Shown here in pieces: positions 1 to 10,399 of a DNA stretch of 64,000 bases. Source of the stretch: Halichondria panicea (lineage: Eukaryota; Porifera; Demospongiae; Suberitida; Halichondriidae); the NCBI RefSeq assembly GCF_963675165.1, contig NC_087378.1, positions 2,465,525 to 2,529,524 of the forward strand. The letters run 5' to 3'. Position 1 is the stretch's first letter; each line of letters starts with the position of its first letter. Made by a program: the position numbers and the translations under genes. The notes under the pieces were generated by a model that was not told the origin of the DNA, made no database searches, and worked only from the letters and a program-made list of their open reading frames with translations.

Positions 1-289
1 GTCTCTAGTTATGTATAATCCCATTACTATAAGTATACGTGCATTTTGTGTATCGGATATTATGTACTCCACTTTTGACTGTACCATGTGCTAGATCAAA
101 ATGGATATAAGAGGCTTTTTCTCTTGACTGATATACATGTAGATAGTTACATGTGATTATAATTATTCCTCTGTAAAACACCACAATTTGGTATGACATC
201 ATTAATTTTTCATATTTCCAGGGGGGAAACCCAGGGCACCCCCTTCTGTATGAAACCCTGCCCACTCATACTGATGTTAGTGTTACAGT

Positions 290-490
290 AGTTATGTCTC
301 AAGGCGTAGCCACATGACGAGGGATACGATAAAGCTGACTGTGTGTGTGTCTGTCTCTGTGTGTATTCCAGCGGTAACTGCTACGGTTGCAATGCGACGA
401 AAACTAACAGCTTCTATATGCTTCTAGCCACGTTCTCTTAGATTGATTCGTGGATTTGCAAACTAAAGCTTCTTTCTCGAGTTATGGCTA
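290..490. repeat. Dispersed repeat, copy 1
   Basis: This stretch begins with a motif like ATGTCTCAAGGCGTAGCC and runs through a conserved block (GCGACGAAAACTAACAGC, then GCTTCTTTCTCGAGTTATGG). A nearly identical block lies at 19426-19606. The leading motif alone recurs at 49283-49320 and, inverted, at 1893-1915 and 9876-9900. No coding potential is seen. It is probably an interspersed element whose end carries the near-palindrome TGCCTCGAGGCA. Confidence 0.7.
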
Positions 491-816
491 CTTTCATACT
501 CACAGTGAATATGATACGAGGCTTGGAAAAGAAGGAACCGGAGAGAAACAGTGTCCCCGGGGCGGAAGGTTAAGGGGTGGTGGGATGTCTGGCCGACGAT
601 GGAACTGAATGACGATCTCGTAAAAACAATTATAAGTTTTCACCGCACAAAAAAATTATCTGTGTATACCATGTACAGTGTATTAGATCTATACTGCAAA
701 AAAAACATAATATTTTGCTATAGCTATATGCATGCAGTAAAAAAACCAAACCACGAAATATGTAAGCACTATGTAATCAGTTCCTTCTGTATAATGTTAA
801 AAGCTACTGTAACATA
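491..816. repeat. Non-coding segment X, paralogous to 5365-5760
   Basis: This stretch, starting near the words CTCACAGTGAATATGATA and including CAGTGTCCCCGGGGCGGAAG, is repeated at 5365-5760. It marks the start of the first tandem unit of the receptor cluster. Short reading frames cross it but share no protein similarity between the two copies, so I call it non-coding. Confidence 0.65.
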
Positions 817-1767
817 TCATATCTCCAAAAGTGGCTCTCTAAGAGTGTTGGAATCACTGGACATCGTGAATTTATGCTCTCTTACATTCTCGTGCAACTC
901 CACTACTTGCGTCGTAACTTTGTCGGGTGCATTTCCTGGTACACTTTCAATATCCAATTCTTGTTTCTTCTTCTTGGAGAGCCTCTGAAGTTTGGGTCCG
1001 ATCTTCTTGGCTATGTGGAAGATTATAATGCAAGCAAACTGAAGGAGAGCAAAACAAACTGAGGTAGCTGTCACAGGATTAATAAGGGTATCTATTTCTC
1101 GAATATCCTGCGGTTGCATTCGATAAAATAAGAATGCTCCACCTAAGATGATGAGGTTGAGGAGGTACAAAACTTCAATCACTGACGTAATGTATAGATA
1201 TCCCACAATGGCTGTGTACACTAGCAGGAGTGTAGCTATAATTGTCGATACCAGTATGTTAGCATTCGGTCGAAGTTGACGAGAAAACAATCAATATCAC
1301 TACACGGGAGATGAGCAGAATCCCTGTCCACACTTGATGCTGTTGCTTATCTTTGAATGGACCGTAATAAGTATCAAAAAACGGCTTGAATGTGTTAATC
1401 CAGCGAAGAGGTCGGCGGTCTGACTTGACTTTTAGGAAGGGTACTAGAAGGAGGGTCAAGGTGTCCAACTACGATTAAGATAATGTGTCCGGGAGTTATT
1501 CCGTATTCAACATTTCCATCTAGTGACCAAACTTTGCGAATCGAGCCATTAGAGTCAGTAATGTCTGCTTTAGTAAACGCATTTGTGATGATCCTGAACA
1601 GCTTCCCATAAGATAGCAGAATGAGAGTGGATAAAACAGCAACAGAATTTCTACCAAAGAATCGAGTAGCTTTTATGGAATACCGATAAGATAAAATGAT
1701 GACACCAGCAATGCACCATAATTATGTATAGACAGGAAACGAACTGTAAACCACTTTTAGTTAGTTG
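817..1767 (-). pseudogene. C-terminal fragment of beta-helix/multi-TM receptor (copy A)
   Basis: Read on the minus strand this matches only the last membrane spans and cytoplasmic tail of the intact copy at 10400-14077, starting near the residues YIWCIAGLIILAS and ending in REPLLEI. It is broken: the frame shifts around 1259-1290, a few codons are lost before the span VLYLLNLIILGGAFLFY, and further interruptions lie at 1469-1720. Homology stops at about 1767, where it joins a fragment of a ZCCHC4 exon. It has no signal peptide, no ectodomain and no continuous frame, so it is a decayed remnant. Its position corresponds to that of copy C in the second tandem unit. Confidence 0.85.
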
Positions 1768-1891
1768 AATGGCATACAGTTACTGGACATGTATCGACAT
1801 ACAGTAAATGTTGTACTCACATATCTGCGATTAATATCCAGTATAGCAAGAAGTGAAAGGTTTCGGAACAGGATAGAGTCTCATGGAGTCT
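1768..1891 (-). pseudogene. Captured ZCCHC4 exon fragment, copy 1
   Basis: On the minus strand this is close to exon 5 of the ZCCHC4 gene at 24304-24370 plus about 60 nt of its downstream intron, including the splice donor GTGAGT. It starts at the AG-ACTCCATGAGACTC boundary used as the acceptor in the real gene, and then abuts the dispersed repeat (inverted TGCCTCAAGGC motif). An A/T-rich insertion disturbs the codons before the residues DID. It is a non-functional exon copy in an ectopic place. A second copy lies at 9741-9875. Confidence 0.85.
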
Positions 1892-2430
1892 TATGCGGCT
1901 ACGCCTTGAGGCATAACTACCTATTACATCAGTGGGCAGGGTTTCATACAGAGGGGGCACCCTGGAAATATGAAAAATTAATGCCAAGTAGTGGCGTTTT
2001 ACAGAGGAATAATTATATATACATTTAGCTATAAAATTGAATTCTACATGTATCAGTCAAATCAATTGAGAAAAAGCCTCTTATATCCGGTACAGTCAAA
2101 AGTACAGACAGGAGATTACACATCCATACACAAAATGCGTTTATTATCAGAATACACTTGAGGGATACACTTGAGGGATACACTTGAGGGATACACTTGA
2201 GGGATACAGTTGTGTGTCTATCCCTGTCTTGTAAAAACAATGAGTTTTCACCGCACAATAATAAATTGTGTGTATACCATACTATGTGTTAGATCTAGAC
2301 TAAACTGCAAAAAATATAACTATACATGTATATTATGCATGCAGACAAAAAACTAAACCAAAATACGTAAGCACTATGTACACACTATTAATCAGTTCCT
2401 TCTGTATAATGTTAAAGCTACTGTAACTTA
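1892..2430. repeat. Intergenic repeat block with 13-bp tandem repeat
   Basis: This non-coding stretch is paralogous to 9876-10399. It contains four perfect copies of a 13-bp unit (TACACTTGAGGGA) at 2153-2204, where the paralogous block has one copy (about 10156). An inverted relative of its first part is found at 80-300. I see no gene. Confidence 0.75.
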
Positions 2431-5354
2431 TCATATCTCCAAAAGTGGCTCTCTAAGAGTGTTGGAATCACTGGACATCGTGAATTTATGCTCTCTTGCA
2501 TTCTCGTGCAACTCCACTACTTGCGTCGTAACTTTGTTGGGTGCATTTTCTGGTGCACCTTCAATATCCAATTCTTGTTTCTTCTTCTTGGAGAGCCTCT
2601 GAAGTTTGGGTCCGATCTTCTTGGCTATGTGGAAGATTATAATACAAGCAAACTGCAGGAGAGCAAAACAAACTGAGGTAGCTGTCACAGGATTAAGGGT
2701 ATCTATTTCTCGAATATCCTGTGGTTGCATTCGATAAAATAAGAATGCTCCACCTAAGATGATGAGGTTGAGGAGGTACAACACTTCAAGCACTGACGCA
2801 AACCACTGCTTGTATAGATATCCCACAATGGCTGTGTACACTAGCAGGAGTGTAGCTATAATGGTTGATACCAGTATGTTAGCATTCGGATTGGAAGTCG
2901 AAGTTGACGAGAAAACAATCAATATCACTACACGGGAGATGAGCAGAATCCCCGTCCACACTTGATGCTGTTGCTTGTTTTTGAAAGGACCGTAATAAGT
3001 ATCAAAAAATGGCTTGAATCTGTTTATCCAGCGAAGAGGTTGGTGATCTGACTTGACTTTTAGGAAGGGTACTACAAGGAGAGTCAAGGTGAATGGCAAC
3101 CAAAACAATAGCATAAAGAGTAGTCCAACCACGAGTAAGACAATGTGTCTGGGAGTTATTCCGTATTCAACATTTCCATCTAGTGACCAAACTTTGCGAA
3201 TCGAGCCATTAATGTCTGCTTTAGTAAACACATTTGTGATAATCCTGAACAGCTTCCCATAAGATAGCAGGATGAGAGTGGATAAAACAGCAACAGAATT
3301 TCTACCAAAGAATCGAGTAGCTTTTATGGAATGCCGAGAAGCTAAAATGATGAGACCAGCAATGCACCATATGTAGACTGGAAACACAAACTGTAAACCA
3401 CTTTTAGTTAGTTGATCCAAATTTTGGCTGAAACATGTCTCAATACCAAAATCCAGATTAATCCAAGCTATAGGCACAGTGATGATGTAGTAACTAATGT
3501 TCTTGCCCTGCTGTGGGAACAATATAGCATTGTTAATCCACACAATATTTGCGTAGAATATGAGTCCATTTATGGTACCATTGGCAACTGTGAAATCGAA
3601 GAGTGTAATCATAGCAACCAGTATAATTCCAAGGATGGCGAACACTATCAACAGAGCAATATAATTATCGTCACATTGTCTGCATCGATTACTTCCTAAT
3701 TGCAGGCTGTAGTTTCCTTTACATTTCCCACACAAAATTCCAGCACGGTTCGAGCTGCATTGTGAATCAGGGGATCTCAAGTCAACCGGTGTTGAGGTTT
3801 GATTGCAGTAGTCACTATGACAGTATTGATGCCAGTAGTAAAAGTCAGTTTCATTTTTGGCTGTGTCCATTCCCACCCACACAGTTCCTCCTCTGGTGAT
3901 GTAGCCAGTGTGGTTTTGAATCTCACAGGTCAACTTCAACTGCTTAGTGTTTTCGTCGCATTCGCACACCCCTATAGTTTTATTAAGCTGAAACCCCAGT
4001 GGACAGTTATCCACAGTGATGTCAATGTAGATGGACGTAGTGAGAAGAGCTGTACACGGTAGTTCTGGGTATAAGGTTGTATCGGTGCATACATCAGAGT
4101 GTATGCTGTTTACACTGTCTTCAATTATATTGTGATGATGATATTCTTTAACAGAGAGGCCCAATTTAAGGGGCCTGCTTGTTTGGTTGGACAATACTGT
4201 ATACGTTAGTTTCTTACATTGGACATAAGCATTGATAGATTGTATACGTTGACTATCACTGATATTTCCAGCCTGCCCATCCAGCACAGTAGCAATCACA
4301 GTTCCTGTTACTCTGCTAAAGTTGAATCCCACGAGAGCTACGGAAGTCTCAAACCTCTCTCCCGGAAACCTCGTCTCGTTAATTACAAGGTACGCACGGT
4401 TTTGGCACTGTGGTGTATCGTTTACACAGAAACACACTCGAGAAGGGTCTGACGCAAGTTGAAAAGTACTCGGTACTGAATTGTCGAAATTAAAGATACT
4501 ATTCTCTGAAACTGAGCAATACTTATCAAAGTATGATATTTTTGTTAGTCCAAAAATGTCCCTTCCACCGAAACCAGCATTGTTCCCAAAGAACTTCACT
4601 TGAGTATCACCACTGGCATTATAAAAGCAAGGTCTATTAGTGACAAAATTATGAATATAGGCGAATAAATCATCTTTCTTGATTCCGTTTTCCACAGCAA
4701 CTAGTAGCTTTGGAAGGAAAGGTGGCACTGTAGCAATGTAGATCCCCCCACCATACTCAATAGCAGTATTGTTCTCGAAGCGTGTAGTCGATCCTGAATC
4801 AAACAACACTGTTGATTGATACAGGGCCAGTCCACCTCCCCTATCGGCAACATTGTTAGAAAACACAGTCTCTCCTGCCATCTGGAAGGTACTTTGGTAG
4901 GCTAGAATCGGTGTTTCTCTGTTGTTATCGAATATACAGTCCCTGAAAATTGCTTCTTCCATTAATAACCATATTCCAACAACATTGTTTCGTGTGAAAT
5001 TACAATGATCCATTTCAATGATTGGGCCAAAAAATAATACATCATCGTTCATAGCTAGCCCAACTCCAATATTATTGCTTTCAATCCGCGAGTTTCTGAG
5101 TGATAAGCCTGAGTTTAATGCTACATAGCCGATACCATTGTCGCTTAGCTCTGAATTGACAATTGTCACATTTGGTATGACATTAGTATATAATCCATAG
5201 TTGTCCGTGTGAAATATTATACTGTCTTGAATCAAAAGTTCCTTTACAAACTGGACAAAAGCTCCTTGACGATTATGAGATATAGTGGAGTTTTTGATTG
5301 TTATGTACGAGTTTGGGTACACACTGATAATGCCATATTCCGTGTATTTAGTGA
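2431..5354 (-). pseudogene. 5'-truncated beta-helix/multi-TM receptor (copy B)
   Basis: An open minus-strand frame of about 970 codons is colinear with the intact copy at 10400-14077. It keeps most of the parallel beta-helix ectodomain, the cysteine-rich stalk (CPLGFQLNKTIGVCEC, then RAGILCGKC), the eight to nine membrane spans and the tail ending REPLLEI. Homology to the complete copies stops abruptly at 5354, at the residues FTKYTEYG. The signal peptide and the first 200 or so residues are missing, a stop codon lies a few codons upstream, and the first in-frame ATG is well inside the beta-helix. I infer a recent 5' truncation, because the rest of the frame is undamaged. An upstream exon supplying a new N-terminus cannot be excluded. 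Confidence 0.75.
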
Positions 5355-5843
5355 ATTTTATTGTGTTTTACTCACAGTGAATATGATATGAGGCTTGGAA
5401 AAAGGAGAGAAACAGTGTCCCCGGGGCGGAAGGTCAATGGGTGGTAGAACGTCTGGCCGATGATGGAACTGAACAACAACTCATAAAAACAATAATAAAT
5501 TATGTGTGTATACCATACAATGTGTTAGCTGCAAAAATACTATTTATTTTGCTATAACTATATACATGCATGCAGTCAAAAAACCAAACCACAAAATCCG
5601 TAAGCACTATGTACACACTATTAATCGATCAGTTCCTTCTGTTCTTCATAATATTTTGCTATAGCTATATGCATGCAGTAAAAAAACCAAACCACGAAAT
5701 ATGTAAGCACTATGTAATCAGTTCCTTCTGTATAATGTTAAAAGCTACTGTAACATATCATATCTCCAAAAGTGGCTCTCTAAGAGTGTTGGAATCACTG
5801 GACATCGTGAATTTATGCTCTCTTGCATTCTCGTGCAACTCCA
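5355..5843. repeat. Intergenic segment X, copy 2, plus partial 3' duplication
   Basis: 5365-5760 repeats segment X of 491-816. From 5763 the sequence is a duplicate of the 3' end of copy C: the words TCTCCAAAAGTGGCTCTC start at 5763 and again at 5918, a 155-bp tandem duplication. No independent gene is seen. Confidence 0.65.
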
Positions 5844-8800
5844 CTACTTGCATCGTAACTTTGTCGGGTGCATTTTCTGGTACACTTTCAATATCCAATT
5901 CTTGTTTCTTCTTCTTGTCTCCAAAAGTGGCTCTCTAAGAGTGTTGGAATCACTGGACATCGTGAATTTATGCTCTCTTACATTCTCGTGCAACTCCACT
6001 ACTTGCGTCGTAACTTTGTCGGGTGCATTTCCTGGTACACTTTCAATATCCAATTCTTGTTTCTTCTTCTTGGAGAGCCTCTGAAGCTTGGGTCCGATCT
6101 TCTTGGCTATGTGGAAGATTATAATGCAAGCAAACTGAAGGAGAGCAAAACAAACTGAGGTAGCTGTCACTGGATTAAGGGTATCTATTTCTCGAATATC
6201 TTGTGGTTGCATTCGATAAAATAAGAATGCTCCACCTAAGATGATGAGGTTGAGGAGGTACAACACTTCAAGCACTGATGCAAACCACTGCTTGTAGAGA
6301 TATCCCACAATGGCTGTGTACACTAGCAGGAGTGTAGCTATAATTGTCGATACCAGTATGTTAGCATTCGGATTAAAAGTCGAAGTGGACGAGAAAACAA
6401 TCAATACCACTACACGGGAGATGAGCAGAATCTCTGTCCACACTTGATGCTGTTGCTTATCTTTGAATGGACCGTAATAAGAATCAAAAAACGGCTTGAA
6501 TGTGTTAATCCAGCGAAGAGGTCGGCGGTCTGACTTGACTTTTAGGAAGGGTACTAGAAGGAGAGTCAAGGTGAATGGCAACCAAAACAATAGCATAAAG
6601 AGTAGTGCAACCACGATTAAGACAATGTGTCCGGGAGTTATTCCGTATTCAACATTTCCATCTAGTGACCAAACTTTACGAATAGAGCCATTAGAGTCAG
6701 TAATGTCTGCTTTAGTAAACGCTTTTGTGATGATCCTGAACAGCTTCCCATAAGATAGCAGGATGAGAGTAGATAAAACAGCAACAGAATTTCTACCAAA
6801 GAATCGAGTAGCTTTTATGGAATACCGAGAAGCTAAAATTATGAGACCAGCAATGCACCATATGTAGACTGGAAACACAAACTGTAAACCACTTTTAGTT
6901 AGTTGATCCAAATTTTGGCTGAAACATGTCTCAATACCAAAATCCAGATTAATCCAAGCTATAGGCACAGTGATGATGTAGTAGCCAATGTTCTGTCTGC
7001 CCTGCTGTGGGAACAATATAGCATTGTTAATCACACAACATTTGCGTAGAATATGAGTCCATTTATGGTACCATTGGCAACTGTGAAATCGAAGAGTGTA
7101 ATCATAGCAACCAGTATAATTCCAAGGATGGCGAACACTATCAACAGAGCAACAGAACTATTGTCACATTGTTTGCATCGATTACTTCCTAATTGCAGGC
7201 TGTAGTTTCCTTTACATTTCCCACACAAAATTCCAGCACGGTTCGAACTACATTGTGAAACAGGTGATCTCAAGTCAACCAATGTTGAGGTTTGATTGCA
7301 GTAGTCACTATGACAGTATTGATGCCAGTAGTAAAGGTCAGTTTCATTTTTGGCTGTGTCCATTCCCACCCACACAGTTCCTTCTCTGGTGATGTAGCCA
7401 GTGTGATTTTGAATATCACAGGTCAACTTCAACTGCTTAGTGTTTTCGTCGCATTCGCACACCCCTAAAGTTTTATTAAGCTGAAACCCCAGTGGACAGT
7501 TATCCACAGTGATGTTAATGTAGATGGACGTAGTGAGAAGAGCTGTACACAGTAGTGGGGAGGTTGTATCGGTGCATGCATCGGAGTATACGCTGTTTAC
7601 ACTGTCTTTAATTATATCGTTATGATTGTCTTGAACAAACAATTCTTTAACAGAGAGGCCCAATTTAAGGGGCCTACTTGTTTGGTTAGACAATACTGTA
7701 TACGTTAGTTCCCTACATTGGACATAGGCATTAATAGATTGTATATTTTGACTGTCACTGATATTTCCAGCCTGCCCATCCAGCACAGTAGCAAACACAG
7801 CTCCTGTTACTCTGCTAAAGTTGAATCCCACGAGAGCTACAGAAGTCTCAAAGCTCTCCCCTGGAAACCTTGTCTCGTTAACTACAAGGTACGCACGGTT
7901 TTGGCACTGTGGTGTATCGTTTACACAGAAACACACTCGAGAAGGGTCTGACGCAAGTTGAAAAGTACTTGGTACTGAATTGTCGAAATCAAAGATACTA
8001 TGCTCTGAAACTGAGCAATGCTCCTCAAAATACGATGTTCTTGTTAGTCCAAAGATGTCTCTTCCACCAAAACCAGCATTATTCCCAAAAAATTTCACTT
8101 GAGTATCACCACTGGCATAAGAATAAAAGCAAGGTCTATTAGTGATAAAACTATCGATATAGACAAACAAATCCTCTGTTTTGATTCCGTTTTCCACAGC
8201 AACTAGTAGCAGCGGAAGAAGAGGTGGAGCTGTAGCAATGTAGATCCCCCCACCATACTCAATAGCTGTATTGTTCTCAAACTGTGTAGTCGATCCTGAA
8301 TCAAAAAACACTGTTGATTGATACAAGGCCAGTCCACCTCCCCTTTTGGCAATATTGTTAGAAAACACAGTTTCTCCTGCCATCTGGAAGGTACTTTGGT
8401 AGGCTAGGATCGGTGTTTCTCTGCTGTTATCGAATATACAGTCCCTGAAAATTGCTTCTTCTTTTTTGTAAGTTAATAACCAAATTCCAACAACACTGTT
8501 TCGTGTGAAATTACAATGATCCATTTCAACGATTGGGCCAAAAAATAATACATCATCAATCATAGCTAGTGAAAGTCCAATCTCATTGCTATCAATCCGA
8601 GAGTTTCTGAGTGTTATGCCCGAGTTTAATGATGCATAGCCAACACTATTTTCACTGATCTCCGAATTGACAATTGTCACATTTGGTATGACATTAGTAT
8701 ATAATCCATAGTTGTCAGTCTGAAATATCATACTGTCTTGAATCAAAAGTTTCTTTACAAACTGGACAAAAGCTCCTTGACGATTATGAGATATAGTGGA

Positions 8801-9469
8801 GTTTTTGATTGTTATGTACGAGTTTGGGTACACACTGATAATGCCATATTCCGTGTATTTAGTGAAGACACTGTTTTGGAGTGTAATAGAGTAGTATCCA
8901 TTCATTGGTAAGTGACGCGGTGAGTATGAAAAAAAGCCATCCCCATAAACAGAGTATCCATTGAAACTCGAATCACTTATTTCAGCAGTAACATTTATAC
9001 TTCCAGATACTTCCAAGCCACCAATACACCAGTCACACCATTGGATAGTTACTTTATGGTCTTCGATTTCAGAATCATCACTTACATTGACAAATAGTGC
9101 AACCTTCTCAAAAGAAAGTCCTTTGATCAAAATATTTGATGCATTTGCTATGATTGCTAGTCTGTCAGATCGACCAATAACTTTCAGTAGTTGCCGTTGG
9201 TTTAGAAGTGCTGGCTGTAAAATTATATTGAGCTCACTTACAACATACAGGAGGCTGTTGAGGTCGTGGACTCCCTCCAGGAATGTCAGGGTGATGTTGT
9301 TGTAGCCAGCTAATAAAGTCTGGTTCTGAGCAAACTGGTCTAGGGTGTGACAAGGTGCAGGACAGTCAGTTGCTGGGAGAGTTGGAGCAATATAGAAGGT
9401 CTCTGCCATGCATGGAGAGAGGAGACCAGTTGTCACTAGCAGGCCCACTAGTTGAAGCATCTTGTTCAT
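5844..9469 (-). pseudogene. Frameshifted beta-helix/multi-TM receptor (copy C)
   Basis: This is a full-length copy from the start MNKMLQLVGLLVTTG (signal peptide, cleavage expected near CMA-ETFY) through the beta-helix ectodomain, the cysteine-rich stalk and the membrane module. The frame breaks near 7031. This copy reads AATCACAC where copies B and D read AATCCACAC, a one-base deletion. The N-terminal frame (7031-9469, 812 aa) therefore stops right after the first membrane spans, and the remaining spans lie in another frame (5844-7034). A 155-bp tandem duplication of the 3' end, not a multiple of three, replaces the normal tail (REPLLEI) by an unrelated C-terminus. It is either a young pseudogene, a gene for a truncated receptor, or in part an assembly error at the deletion. 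Confidence 0.8.
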
Positions 9470-9740
9470 TGCATGCTATATATAGCTCAATTATAAAGCT
9501 TTTTATGGCTTCTTGCAGAAAAAGGGGGCTGCTGGGCGGAGTTGCAGAGTGGTAAAGTAATTTCAATATGAACCAAATTGAACATTGCATGTAGTAAGAA
9601 GTGATAAGAACAGCAAAACAAAAAAGACATCATTTTCTCATTGTATAGTGAGATAACTAGAGAACTGTAATAATTATACGTCCACAGAATAAACTAGTGA
9701 CACATTAGATTCCCTTGTCGTCTTGGGTTTTGTGGGGAAG
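9470..9740. promoter_or_regulatory. 5' flank of copy C
   Basis: Non-coding stretch upstream (minus strand) of copy C. Part of it (the words TATGGCTTCTTGCAGAAAA and neighbours, 9500-9525) is conserved upstream of copy D at 14106-14130, so the duplicated genes share proximal 5' flank. A TATATA stretch at 9477-9484 is very close to the ATG. No experimentally supportable promoter element is visible. Confidence 0.4.
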
Positions 9741-9875
9741 TAGGTGAATGGCATACAGTTACTGGACATGTATCGACATACAGTAAATGTTGTACTCACA
9801 TATCTGTGATCAATGTCCAGTATAATATAGCAAGAAGTGAAAGGTTTTGGAACAGGATAGAGTCTCATGGAGTCT
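9741..9875 (-). pseudogene. Captured ZCCHC4 exon fragment, copy 2
   Basis: Minus-strand copy of ZCCHC4 exon 5 (parent 24304-24370) with about 60 nt of 3' intron flank. The translated core LDIDHRY followed by GTGAGT is identical to the parent, but an insertion of several bases before it shifts the frame. The left end is the parent acceptor AG; it is joined to the inverted dispersed repeat (CGTGCGGCTACGCCTTGAGG). Same structure as 1768-1891, so one capture event preceded the tandem duplication. Confidence 0.85.
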
Positions 9876-10399
9876 CGTGCGGCTACGCCTTGAGGCATAA
9901 CTACTTAACATCAGTATGAGTGGGCAGGGTTTCATACAGAGGGGGCGCCCTGGAATTCCCCCCCTGGAAATATAAAAATTAATGCCAAATAGTTGTGTTT
10001 TACAGAGGAATAATTATAATTATATACATTTAGCTATAAAATTGAATTCTACATGTATCAGACAAATCAATTGAGAAAAAGCCTCTTATATCTGGTACAG
10101 TCAAAAGTTCAGACAGGAGATTACACATCCATACACAAAATGCATTTATTTCAGAATACACTTGAGGGATACAGTTGTGTGTCTATCCCTGCATGTCTCG
10201 TAAAAACAATGAGTTTTCACCGCACAATAATAAATTATGTGTGTATACTATACCATACAATGTGTTAGATCTAAACTGCAAAAAATACTATAACTATAAT
10301 TATGGCATGCAGACAAAAAACTAAACCAAAATACGTAAGCACTATGTACACACTATTAATCAGTTCCTTCTGTATAATGTTAAAAATTACTGTAACATA
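9876..10399. repeat. Intergenic repeat block, paralogue of 1892-2430
   Basis: Non-coding. It shares long words with 1892-2430 (for example TTGAGAAAAAGCCTCTTATAT), starting with the inverted dispersed-repeat end. It separates copy D's 3' end from the captured exon. No gene seen. Confidence 0.75.

Noticed and set aside
551-988. 145-codon plus-strand frame
   Set aside because: It overlaps the 3' end of receptor copy A in antisense and is not conserved as protein in the other copies.
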